A stretch of DNA of 64,000 nt. Origin: Morchella semilibera. Taxonomy: Eukaryota > Ascomycota > Pezizomycetes > Pezizales > Morchellaceae. Location: the NCBI GenBank assembly GCA_009192285.1, contig CM018605.1:644767-708766 (forward strand), given 5' to 3'. Under the pieces are notes generated by a model. That model had not been told where the DNA came from. It made no database searches and worked only from the letters and a program-made list of their open reading frames with translations. A program made the translations under genes and the position numbers. Below, one piece after another: positions 11,499 through 22,248 of the stretch. Every line of letters begins with the position of its first letter. Within the stretch, counting starts at the first letter, position 1.

Positions 11499-14400
11499 AT
11501 GTTTGGCGGTGACGAGCTGTTTGACGTTTTTGACAATGATTCTGCAGACCCTCTCAAAAAACCTAGAAAAGATCGCTTTAAAAAGAGATACGCCAATGGA
11601 AGTGCACGCCCGCCGGAGAAGGAGGATTCTGATACTGGATCGGTAACGGAACCTATGCTAGTAGACACGGAAAATGGTAGTGGGGCGGCAGCGAAACGGC
11701 AGCGACGAGAAGGAGATCCCATCACAACTGACGCTTTCGAAATCGAGTCCGTGAGAGAAGTACCAGCCTCCAGCGGATTGGGCTCTCAGGAGACCGAGGG
11801 CCTATCCATCATCATCCCACATCAAGTCCGGCACCAAGTTTCATTACCAACAGACTATAAGTATTTGCCTATTGAGAACCACAAATTTGCTGATCCTCCA
11901 GCCCGGAAATATGAATTCGAATTGGATCCATTCCAGAAAACCTCTGTAGCGGCGATTGAGCGTGGAGAGAGCGTTTTGGTCAGCGCACATACGAGCGCGG
12001 GGAAGACAGTCGTTGCAGAGTATGCCATTGCGCAGAGTTTACGAGAGAACCAGAGGGTCATCTACACCAGTCCCATCAAGGCGCTCAGTAACCAAAAATA
12101 TAGAGAATTTTCTTCGGAGTTTGGTGATGTTGGATTGATGACCGGTGACACTACTATAAACCCTTCAGCAACATGTCTTGTGATGACAACCGAGGTATGT
12201 CATATTTATAGCAATACCATTCTTAAAGAGTCTTTTCTAAATCTATATAGATCTTGCGGTCGATGTTATATAAAGGTTCTGAAGTGATGAGAGAAGTTCA
12301 ATGGGTTATTTTCGATGAGATACATTACATGAGAGATAAAGGTGGAACATGATTCTAATTTCTATTTGGCCTTTTGTTAACCTATCGTAGCTCGTGGTGT
12401 TGTTTGGGAAGAAACAATCATTCTCCTACCAGACAAGGTCCGCTACGTATTTTTGTCTGCGACCATTCCAAACGCCATGCAATTCGCCGAATGGATTTGC
12501 AAAACACACAATCAGCCATGTCACGTTGTCTATACAGACTTCAGACCCACACCATTACAAAACTATTTCTTCCCGGCCGGTGCGGATGGTATTCACCTTG
12601 TCGTCGACGAAAAGGGTGTCTTCCGAGAAGACAATTTCCAAAAAGCTATGGGCTCGTTGGCCGACAAACAAGGCGATGATCCGGCAGATACCAATGGTCG
12701 TAGAGGTCATGGGAAAAAAAAATGGGCGACGAAAACTGGCGGGAATAAGAGTATGAGTATACCCATATCACTAAAAGAATCTTTCTAACACTATTAAAGG
12801 CGGCCCATCGGACATCTACAAGATTGTTAAGATGATCATGGTCAAGAATTATAATCCAGTTATTGTCTTTTCCTTCAGTAAAAGAGAGTGTGAAAGCCTG
12901 GCACTCCAAATGAGTCAACTTGCCTTTAATGATGAGGCCGAAAAAGACATGGTTGGTAAAGTTTTTGGGAACGCGATCAGCTCCTTGTCGGAGGAGGATC
13001 GGGGTCTCCCACAGATTCAACACATTTTGCCACTTCTTCGACGCGGAATTGGAATACACCATTCTGGTTTACTCCCTATATTGAAGGAAGTCATTGAGAT
13101 CCTCTTTCAGGAAGGACTTATCAAGGTGCTGTTTGCCACCGAAACATTTTCTATTGGACTAAACATGCCTGCAAAGACTGTGGTCTTTACTAGTGTACGA
13201 AAATTCGACGGGAAAGAGCAGAGATGGGTGTCGCCGTCGGAGTTTGTTCAAATGTCCGGCCGTGCCGGTCGTCGTGGACTTGATGACCGTGGTATTGTTA
13301 TCCTTATGATTGATGAGAAAATGGAGCCACACGTTGCCCGCGAAATTGTCAAGGGAGAACAGGATCGTCTTAACTCGGCATTTTACCTTGGGTATAACAT
13401 GATTCTGAACTTGATGAGAGTCGAGGGTATATCACCCGAATATATGCTGGAGAAATGTTTTTTTCAGTTTCAAAATACCGCGGGTGTTTCAGGCTTAGAA
13501 AAGGGTAAGTCCTCGTTGCTATCCTCGTAAATATAGAAATTCTAATCGTGCCCCTCTCGTTTTAGAGCTTGGAGATCTTGAAAATGAGAAACTGAATATG
13601 ATTATCGAGGATGAGGGTGTTGTACGAGAGTACTATGATCTTCGGCAAAAACTCGATACATATGCGAAAGATATGCGTGACGTTATCAATCACCCTAATT
13701 ACTGCCTGCAATTTATGCAACCTGGGAGGCTAGTTAAGGTTAAATATCAAAACCATGATTTCGGATGGGGTGCTGTTGTTAATTATTCCAAGAGAAACCA
13801 TAGCAAGGTGAGTAAACAATCTTGACAAAAAATATATAGTCTTCTAATAATTATACTCTATATAGTCCCAAACCGAAGATTATCCGCCCCAAGAATCTTA
13901 CGTTGTTGATGTCCTACTATGCCTCGCAGCTGATGCACCGACTTCAGCTCGACCAGGTTTCGACCTTCCCCCCGGCGTCAAACCCCCTGGACCTGGCGAG
14001 GGAGGGAAGATGGAGGTTGTCCCTGTATTACTTTCTTGCCTCGAAGGCATTGCAGGTATCCGGATTTTCCTACCTAAGGATATGAAATCACAAGACCAGC
14101 GAAATACTGCAAGAAAGAACATCGATGAAGTGAAGAGACGTTTTGGCGACGGTATATCTGTTCTTGACCCCATTGAAAACATGGGCATTACAGATGAGTC
14201 TTTCAAGAACCTTCTTCGAGTATGTAATCTCGCATGATGTTCTAGTCCCTATATCTGACAATTGAATCTAGAAAATCGAAGTTCTTGAATCGCGACTATT
14301 AGGGAATCCTTTGCATAATTCACCTCGCCTCGAGGATCTTTACAACCGCTATAGCTTGAAAGTTGAAATTCAAGACAAGATTAGGGCGACAAAGAAGAAG

Positions 14401-15077
14401 ATCACCGTCGCCCACTCTATCATGCAACTGGATGAATTAAAGTGCCGTAAGCGTGTGTTGAGACGCTTAGGATTTATCGCCGAAAATGATGTGATCCAGC
14501 TGAAAGCGAGGGTGGCTTGCGAGATCAGTACAGGAGATGAGCTTCTCCTAGCAGAGCTCCTCTTCAACCGCACCTTCAACGAGCTCACACCTGAGCAAAT
14601 TGCAGCCCTGTTAAGTTGCTTTGTCTTTGAAGAAAACAGCAAAACTGAAGCCAAGCTCCAGGACGACCTTGCAAAACCTTTTCAAGAGCTGCAGTCGCAG
14701 GCCCGACTGATTGCTAAGATCTCGGCGGAAAGCAAACTCCCAGTTTCGGAGGACGAATACGTTCAGAAATTTAAACCACAGTTGATGGAAGTTGTTTATA
14801 CTTGGTCAAAAGGAGCCTCGTTCGCTTCTATCTGTAAAATGACGGATGTATACGAAGGAAGCTTGATCAGAATGTTCAGGCGTTTAGAAGAGTTGTTGAG
14901 GCAGATGAGCCTAGCTGCAAAGGTTATGGGGAGTACTGAGTTGGAGGAGAAGTTTGATCAGTCACTTGAGAAAGTCAAGAGAGGTATATGCTCACTCGAT
15001 CCGACCACCAAAGCATAGAACAAGACTTACCGTTTTATTCCCTAGATATCGTGAATGCGGGCTCTCTCTACCTGTAA
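11499..15077 (+). CDS. MTR4: Exosome RNA helicase Mtr4 (Ski2-like DExH)
   Basis: ATP-dependent 3'-5' RNA helicase of the nuclear exosome cofactor (TRAMP-type). ATG at 11499; an acidic and Lys-rich N-terminal tail precedes the helicase core. Motif [10 protein letters not shown] is near residues 162-170. Motif [12 protein letters not shown] is coded by the short exon 12251-12341. [13 protein letters not shown] follows. The C-terminal RecA lobe has [20 protein letters not shown] and motif [18 protein letters not shown]. Then come the arch region ([20 protein letters not shown], the KOW-like fold) and the C-terminal DSHCT helical domain ([20 protein letters not shown]). The last exon is tiny: after a GTATAT...CCCTAG intron the protein ends [10 protein letters not shown] at 15075, matching the conserved Mtr4 C-terminus. 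About 1,060 residues, full length. SKI2 is the other candidate, but the arch and tail fit Mtr4. Confidence 0.95.
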
Positions 15078-15776
15078 GATTTTTAGCTTTGCGCCCTAAA
15101 CCTTTCGGCGAAATGCCATATTTCTCACTAGTTTGAGTTGGCGCAAAGGGGTCAAAAACTAAACTTATTTGGTCTTATTTCTTTACAACATGCTTTCCAC
15201 GCGTCGTTTCTTAATCTGCAGTAGAAACATTCTCTTTCCTTTTGTCTTTTGGGTTCGAAGCGTTATGGTACGTTTCTGGGATTGCATATAGTAATTTACC
15301 TATTGATGGCCTTTACTACTACGTATCAATTTCAAACAATGAGAATTATGAGGGGAAAAATGGAGTGCGATGGCAGACAAATAATTTAAATACACAACTT
15401 GATATCATATGTTATCACTCGATATCTTGCTTACTACTACGAGTACATATAAGACGTGGTACAATCACATACATGTAAGCACCTACATGTATATACATGT
15501 ATTACTGGGAGAGCACATACTTACATCTGCATGTACGTGTATGTAAGTACTCGCAAACTCCTGGCGTTTGTGAAACGGGCCACTATTGCATACCATAGTA
15601 AATTTTGGACTTGGCGCGAATTTGTATGGCATGCAATAGCGGTCAATTTTACAAACGTCAGGAGTTTGCGAGTACCGTATTATTCAATGTTACCCTGAAC
15701 CGGAAAAATGTTTTTCCGTCTCAACCAACCTCACTCCAGGTAATCTCAGGCCAAAAGCCCCAGGTAACCACCAGCC
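15078..15776. other. Intergenic region with foldback element
   Basis: MTR4 3' flank and TRAPPC2L upstream region. It contains three TACATGTA octamers (15470, 15484, 15494) and an imperfect palindrome of 129 bp (separate entry). Confidence 0.6.
15547..15675. repeat. TA-flanked foldback element (MITE-like), copy at 15.6 kb
   Basis: Imperfect palindrome 129 bp long. Left arm 15547-15577 begins GTACTCGCAAACTCCTG; right arm 15645-15675 is its reverse complement with two mismatches. Inside these, CACTATTGCATACCATA pairs with TATGGCATGCAATAG. Both ends read TA next to C...G, so the unit can be read as a TA-duplicated insertion with about 60-bp arms. No coding capacity. Confidence 0.75.
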
Positions 15777-16351
15777 ATGTCTTCTGCCCGGATTGCCTGT
15801 ATCGCTATCATCGGAAAAAATGTACGTACCCCATCCTCTCTCCTCATACTAGCTAATTTAACCTTCACATAGAATTCCCCGCTTCACCTTTCACCTTTCC
15901 CTGCAACTTCAAACACTCTCAAATATCATTTTCTCACCCATGCAACCCTTGATGTTTTCCAAGCTCGACTGCCACTCAAAAGCAACGGCGATAGCGACTT
16001 TGGGTTGCTTTATAGTGTAGATGAAGGTCTAGCAGCATATGGGTGGTTGACAAATACGGGGGTTAAGATTATTGTGGTAGTAGATGTGGGAGGTGGGGGC
16101 GCTGGAATGCCGGCAATGAAGGATGGCGAGCTCAAGCCAGTGTGTTTTCTTCCTTTATCCCCCTGCTATAGGCGGGATATCTAAGATCTAATCGGATAAA
16201 ATAGGTATTCCGAGCATTACAAACGGCGTACATCCAACTCGTTTGTAACCCGTTCTACGAGAACGATGAGGCGAAACCGATCACCAGTAAACGATTCATT
16301 GAGGAAGTCAAGAGAATCGGTGAGAACTGGACCCCGGGATTTATGCTATGA
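15777..16351 (+). CDS. TRAPP complex subunit, TRAPPC2L-like (sedlin fold)
   Basis: Small subunit of the TRAPP tethering complex, a longin/sedlin-fold protein acting in ER-Golgi or Golgi traffic. Three exons restore one frame: 15777-15821, 15873-16139 and 16205-16351. Introns are GTACGT...ACATAG and GTGTGT...AAATAG, both phase 0. The 152-residue product starts MSSARIACIAIIGKNNSPLH. It contains LKYHFLTHATLDVF, then the longin-type strand TGVKIIVVVDVG, and the C-terminal helix signature FRALQTAYIQLVCNPFYEND. The last matches the 'F..LH..Y...M.NPFY' block of TRAPPC2L rather than TRAPPC2. No single exon is long, which explains why it is easy to miss. Confidence 0.88.
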
Positions 16352-17233
16352 AACTAAAAGAGGTACGATATGGTTTGGAGGCCGAGTTTAGCATGGAGTT
16401 TATGTTTTTATCAGCATCCTTTCTCCTTGCATCTACTACACACATACTGGGTTGATACAACTCGCCTGATATCTCAGATCCTAATCACTAAATAATCACA
16501 CATAGAAATATAATAGCTCTCAAGGCACTACTGCGGTGTTTAGAATAATTCATGTAGGTGTGTATGCACTCAAAATGACATGCCCAAGAGGGGCGGTGAT
16601 AAGGTTTAACCACCGAATTTTGTTGATACATGTATTTAGAACTTTCCGGATCATACATGTATTTACGCCGGGACCCCCCTCCGACAAATTAGTATTAAAT
16701 CACTGCACATACATGATATCCCTCCCCCTTGGCGATCATCCTGCCTAGGGCTCTTTGTAGATCAAGTATCAAAAGCAGTTTGATCACCAAATCTAGGGTG
16801 TTCGTCAAGGCGGTACTTTTTTTATTACAGCATTGCCACAATACCGAGAACAGGTGTGTACATAGAGAACGAGGTTTCGGGTTTATGTGGTACCGCTCTA
16901 AGCACATGACTGCGTGTTGAACCCGTAGTGGCAATTACTCTCTACATAATAATCCTCGGAAATAGGAACAAGCTGAAAATGGATTAAGGTGACCTTATAA
17001 ATGATTGTTATCTCTCTCTAAATCTGTGGCGAATTTGACCTTATGTGCACCACAGAACACCGAACCAACAGTCTAGCTTGCATATAAATCATTAATATAT
17101 TCCCATCTCGACAATATAAGCACAATTGTGCTAGAAGTTTCAGTTCCCGATTACGTTTTTATTTCGAACTTTACCATAATTATAGATCGTCCAACCGGCC
17201 TACGTAACTACCACTACACCGCAAGCTACAGTT
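16352..17233. other. Intergenic region
   Basis: No gene recognised. Two TACATGTA octamers sit near 16628 and 16658. The right part is the upstream region of the SUR7/PalI-like gene. Confidence 0.5.
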
Positions 17234-18285
17234 ATGAATCACTACGACATGTACCCCCCGGTCCAGTCTGGGGAGGAGGAGGAGATTGATCGAGCCGTAC
17301 GCATCGCTAAAGAGAAATCTATCCGGCATCGAAAGCGAATGACTATCGCAGCTGAACTCTGCAGCATCGTCGCCCTTGGCTCACTAGTCATGGTGCTATT
17401 AGGTAGCGCGCACATCAATAATGTACTGGACAATATCTGGTTCATGAAAGTCAAATCCAATTCCCCGTTTCCGAAACAGAGCCCATATAGGGATGTGTTT
17501 CTAGATGGGATCGGGAATATCAACACAGCCCAGACCCCGCACTTTTATCAGGTTGGCTTGTGGAATTATTGCGAGGGATATGATGGGATTGGGGTCACAT
17601 ATTGTTCAACACCGACTCCTGCACACTATTTCAACCCGGTGGAATCAATGTTGAAAAAGGCTGTGCCTGCTAAGTATGGCAAGTTTTTGACCTTCCAAAC
17701 TCGGGGATAAGAAGCTATTTAAGTAGTGTTTTGTGTCGTTAATATATCAATCCTGCCCGATATTTATAGAACCCAAAGGAATGGTCAAGGCCCTTGAAGA
17801 CGCACAACGGCCAAGCAAATGTATGTACGTGTGTTTTGTTCTTGGGGGAATATTCGGACTTATGTCACTTGTAATGGGTAAGTTTCCAAAGATCCTATTC
17901 GGATAGCCAGGTTGCAAAGTTTATCAGTCTGATCATACAACATAATAACCGCTCAGACTGGCTCTCTATTATGGTTTCCCGTAATTACGTCCTGACATCT
18001 GTGTTCGCGTTGTGTGCAGCCTGCTTCACACTGATTTCAGGGATCACCTCGAGTCACCTTTTTACGAGGTTCTGGCTTTGGCTTGGGTCAACCTCTGACA
18101 TCAAGATCAATATTGAATTGGGGGCAAAAATGTACAGTTGTGTTTGGTTGTCCTTTATTTTCTCTTCGATTGCGTTTGTGCTGCATGTCAAGATTTTATC
18201 GCATGAAAGTGCTGGGAAGCCGGGGTGGAGGCTTGAGCAACGTCAGGGCGAGGAACATTTTTCCGCAGTATCGCGGGATTTTTAG
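17234..18285 (+). CDS. SUR7/PalI-family four-TM membrane protein
   Basis: Predicted plasma-membrane or endosomal protein with the SUR7/PalI layout: one N-terminal TM (about residues 36-60), an extracellular loop with GLWNYCEG and VTYCS, then three clustered C-terminal TMs (about 165-262). The SUR7/PalI family includes eisosome proteins and the pH-response sensor PalI; the exact branch cannot be told. Exons: 17234-17678, 17770-17877 and 17957-18285 (293 residues). The first intron starts GCAAGT, the consensus of GC-AG introns: no GT in this stretch gives a compatible phase, while GC at 17679 joins phase 1 to exon 2. The second intron is GTAAGT...CTCAG. The long N-terminal cytosolic tail is acidic, then basic. 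Confidence 0.78.
17679..17769 (+). other. GC-AG intron in the SUR7/PalI-like gene
   Basis: Begins GCAAGTTT and ends TTTATAG. Splicing joins codon TAT+G to AA, giving the frame that continues PKGMVKALEDAQRPSK and then a TM segment. All GT donors nearby (CCG|GTGGAA, GCT|GTGCCT, AA|GTATGG, AA|GTTTTT) give the wrong phase. Confidence 0.7.
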
Positions 18286-18927
18286 CAAGTGCATATATTA
18301 TACGTACATTCAGCATATGTATCCTTCATAGTGGAATTTTTACGAGGGGGGACTCCTATCACGGCCACATAATTAACTACATGCACGATTAGGCTGCCAG
18401 GTGTAATTGAAGGTTATTGTGCGCATGCTTACTCTAAGCCTGGGTATATTTTTACTTCCCCGTTTGAGAAGATGTGGCATGCCGACAAAATCATTGACCC
18501 TAATCATGTAAGCCATAGACCAATCACTCAAAATACCTATTTACAAACACTTCATTTTCTCATAAAACATTCACACATATGAATCCACGCCAACCTTCAT
18601 TATAAAGATATAAGTAATAGCAAAGATGAAGCGCAGCCCCTAGAAGTGGGAATGGGAATTAACAGAAGGAAAAAAGAACCATTGATGATAGCAACAAAAA
18701 ACCCGCCTGTAAATAAAGGAGACTATGTATATAATATACGTGAAAGGTAAATCAAGACCCCTAGCAGGAGAAGGTATCAAAACAAAACCCACTGTTGCGC
18801 AAAACAAGAAAACATTCGTGTCGTTGACTCCATTGTGTGGATATCTGCTCTTTTCTAAAGAAATCGTAGCCGGCCCAAAGAAATCGTCATCTAATGCTAT
18901 CAGTCGCACCTCTTTGCCTCCCTCAAA
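18286..18927. other. Convergent intergenic region
   Basis: 3' flanks of two genes facing each other. No gene or clear repeat was seen. Confidence 0.5.
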
Positions 18928-20462
18928 CTATGGTTTTGATGAACTTGCATCGTCAACATCTGTCTCCTGCTTTTTATCATCCCCTCTTTCATCAGTGACC
19001 CCAGTCGGCGGAACATCTGGGATTGATTCGCCACGTTTTCCCTTGAGCATTTGTACTATTGGCTTTACACCAATCTCAGGCCCCGACTCAGGTCCTTTAT
19101 CCTGAACTTTGGAATCCTGAATAGCACCCTTTTGATCAACTGCCCCCACCCTCTCATCCTGTTTATCAATAAAGCTCCTCTGTTCTTCAATCGTTCTTCT
19201 CCGTATCTCTGCTGCTGATCGAATAGCCTCCTGGACACTCTCCTTAGGGCTCACATCCTCGACTAGAGTTTTTTCACCAATTGGATGGAATTGCGGTGGA
19301 ATCTGCGGCGTAGCAGCCCTTAGTTGCCTCTTTTTTTTCCCCACATATCGAACATGCGTCTTGTGGAATATCAAGCCCCCAAGGGTCTCTGGGTCAAAGC
19401 TAGCAACAATGTCTATACCCACCACCAAATTGTTGCCCGCGACCTGCACAATTCCATCGATTACAACATGACCCCTCGGCGGTGGCGGGGGTTTCCATGT
19501 CTTTCGAAGGATTCTGTGGGTAACTCCCAGACCTTGTTTAACAGTTGTTGTACCCACCACTACCAAATCCCCCATTGAATCCACTGTTTTCCCACTATCT
19601 TTTAGAGATTGAAGCCAGCCAAATGTGGCCTGCGCGGAGAGGTAGAGAGAGTTGAATACCCATGATGGGTAAAGGGTAGTGGAAAGACGGTGCATTGTAT
19701 TTTGGGGAACGGGGCGCGATACCCATTCATATTTTAAACTTGAAAGCCGGAGGGGATACAGGGCCCCTTCACTTTGGTCGGAAGTACCTCGCTCTGTAGG
19801 TGATATAAGTAGCCCTTTCCGTGTGTATTCCGGAGGTGGGCCAACGCTGTTAATTAATTCATGTGAGTCCAGATTTAAGAAAGAGAGAGGAGGTTGCGGA
19901 TAGCTCACGGGTAATGATAATATAGTATTGATCCTTCGGCTTTCACATCGCCTCCGAATTTGGACTTGTTATTGGCTTCAAGATTCTTAACTAAAATTTC
20001 GATTACCTTTGCTGTGCTTCTAGTTAGCTTGCTAGAAAACTGTGCTTAACCAGGGTTGGAGCTCCGGGACAAAAGCAGGCACATACTTCTGGCAGCTCGG
20101 GCCTTTTTTGCATCTTTGTTGAATCTTAAAAATGCCTGAAGCTCGGGGTCCGTAAGTTCATATCTCCTCCTGGGTCCCTCCTCTACAAAGCCCAAAGGTA
20201 TAAATAACGGTTCTTCCCATCCACTACCGAATGTCTGTAATATGGTGTTTGCCGCAATATGACAGCCGCTCAAGAACAGCAAACCCCGAAAGAGCCCGTT
20301 AAGCCTTTTGTCTTGAGGAACGAACCGAACTCGGTAGAGCTTGTATCTATCCGACTGCGCAGAAATTCTGACTGGAATCCGTGAGTGGGAAAGGAAATTC
20401 CTAAAGTTTCTAAACATGACGAGCCTGGTGAAGCGGCGTATGCCGCCGGAATGGGTACCCAA
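18928..20462 (-). CDS. Fungal protein of unknown function, possibly mitochondrial
   Basis: Rebuilt from three exons: 20462-20087, 20011-19909 and 19846-18928. Intron 1 is GTATGT...AGCACAG with a CTAAC branch site; intron 2 is GTGAGC...TTAACAG, 62 nt. Phases 1 and 2 match, giving 465 residues. A long open frame starting at 19908 opens with GTG and has no ATG before residue 72, so it is the last exon and not a separate gene. The N-terminus is basic (IRRFTRLVMFRNFRNFLSHS), which fits a mitochondrial presequence, followed by a short hydrophobic segment. Mid-protein blocks KSKFGGDVKAEGSILYYHYP and GPPPEYTRKGLLISP look like a conserved globular core. The C-terminus is charged and low-complexity. 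I do not recognise the family. Confidence 0.65.
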
Positions 20463-20802
20463 TGAGCGATTTGAAGTCGCCGATAGAAGTCGATAGGAGA
20501 CCTCCCCGAACCCAAAAACCCAGTGGAAATATATAGGTGGATTGACTGTCGAAACAAATAAGTGGCAATATTGCGAAGAAGGTGGGGAAGAATTATTGCA
20601 GGGCGCGCATGAGTTTACAAGCCCGCTGATGTAACTAGGGGTGCGCCGAGCATGCGTAAATGCGGGTACAGCGTTGCTTAAGGGAGCCGCAATTTCAACG
20701 CCTGAGATGTTCCCTACATCACCAAGACTATAACGATTGTTAAACGCCTATACCCTCTGATCTTGATCCCGATTTAACCTGACAGTATTAGCATCGCCAA
20801 AA
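20463..20802. promoter_or_regulatory. Short divergent promoter region
   Basis: 340 bp between the starts of two genes transcribed apart. No named motif could be assigned. Confidence 0.5.
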
Positions 20803-22248
20803 ATGAGGCTTCTTGCGGGTCTTGCGGCTTCTGGCCTTGTAACCCTTGCTGCTTCCAAGTTGAATAACATCGCCGCCCAATTATCACCCGAAGAGACACG
20901 GCTTCTACTAGCGGAGCGCCTAGGTGTTTCCAGATTCCATGAATTGAAACTCCAAGGAATGAACGTCCACAAGACATATTTAGATATGTCTCCCTTTGAG
21001 GAGGAGGAAAGGGAGGCTGTGGGCATGTTCACAGAAAGCCCACGGAAGGGGAACTTTGTTCTTTCTTTAGCAGGCATGAAAGATAGTCAATGTACGCGAC
21101 CATACATCCATAACGAAATATGAAACCTTATGCGCGGTTTAAAGCAATTTTTATATCTAACAATAATATCGTGTAGTGGACCCAGAGCTGTCTTCAATCA
21201 TTACCATTGATGATTCATCGAACCCACATAAGGACGCAGTTACCGCCCCATCTGTCGCGAACCTACTCTCACGCCTCGCTGCCGAGAAGGCCGAGCTTTC
21301 TGGGCTCCATAGAAATACCTTCTCGAAGACGTCCGCAGGCGCACTGTGTGTATCTATCCCAAAACTAGAGGTACAGATATAAACTTAACACCCTTATATG
21401 CACAAACAACTCACTTTTTTTGTTCCCTTTTGATGCAGGAGCTTGCGAAATTTGAAGCTGTGCTCGACAAAGATGGTTTTCCAACAAGATTGCCTGAAGG
21501 CCTCCAACAACTTACATTAGAATCTCTAGAACCGACTGAAGTATCTCAGTCAAAATTCCTCGACGAGTTTACGATGATCCGAAGCTTTATGGAGGTTGTC
21601 CTTCCTGGCTTACCTGAAGATGGAATGGCTTACTGCCATGCCCCCCAGTTGGAGGCCTTGATCGCTGAAAAGGGCGTTAAATCTGCTGAGGCCAAAGTAG
21701 CAGAGAAACTGTATAGTCACCTGCTGCGACATACTCCATCGTCGATAAAAAGCACCATCCTGCTCCTCCCCCAATCTAGCGAGTCTTCGCACGCCAAACG
21801 TGAGGAGAAGCCTCTTTCCATCATTCAACCCTCTCCGAGCTCTAGCTCTAGTCTCGACTCTGATTTCAGCTCCTCGCCTATTTCAGCAAAACAGATTCTT
21901 GGTTCGGGTCCCATCGCGCGCTGCCATGCCACAAAAGATGCCTGCGAATCCTCTACTGCCAATTGTTCTGGCCGTGGTACTTGTGCCAAGGCCGTTCAGG
22001 CGGGTTCCAATTCTTGCTGGACTTGCTCTTGCAAACAACCTGTTCGCAAAGATGGTGTTAAGACAACTTCATGGGGAGGGGCTGCATGCCAGAAAAAGGA
22101 TATCAGTGTTCCATTCAACATGTTTTTAGTGTTTGGCATTGTTATTGTCTTCGTTCTCATTGCTGCTATCAACCTACTATACAGCATTGGGGATGAGCCG
22201 CTTCCAAGTGTCTTGAGCGCCGGTGTTGTGCCGGCCAAGCATAATTAA
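20803..22248 (+). CDS. Vps3844-domain ER/endosomal membrane protein
   Basis: Type I membrane protein of the fungal Vps3844 (formerly DUF3844) family, thought to act in vacuolar sorting or ER function. Exons 20803-21091, 21177-21370 and 21439-22248 give 430 residues. It has an N-terminal signal peptide (MRLLAGLAASGLVTLAASK), a long lumenal part, and a Ser-rich linker. A Cys-rich EGF-like block follows: CHATKDACESSTANCSGRGT and then CWTCSC, close before a single TM (MFLVFGIVIVFVLIAAINLL) and a short tail. The 'C....C..aT..CSG.G.C' pattern next to a C-terminal TM is the family signature. Introns GTACGC...GTGTAG and GTACAG...ATGCAG keep phase. Confidence 0.85.

Noticed and set aside
18928-19908. 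Independent 326-residue gene opening at 19908
   Set aside because: Its first codon is GTG and lies on a strong splice donor (GTGAGC); phase-matched splicing makes it the last exon of a longer gene.
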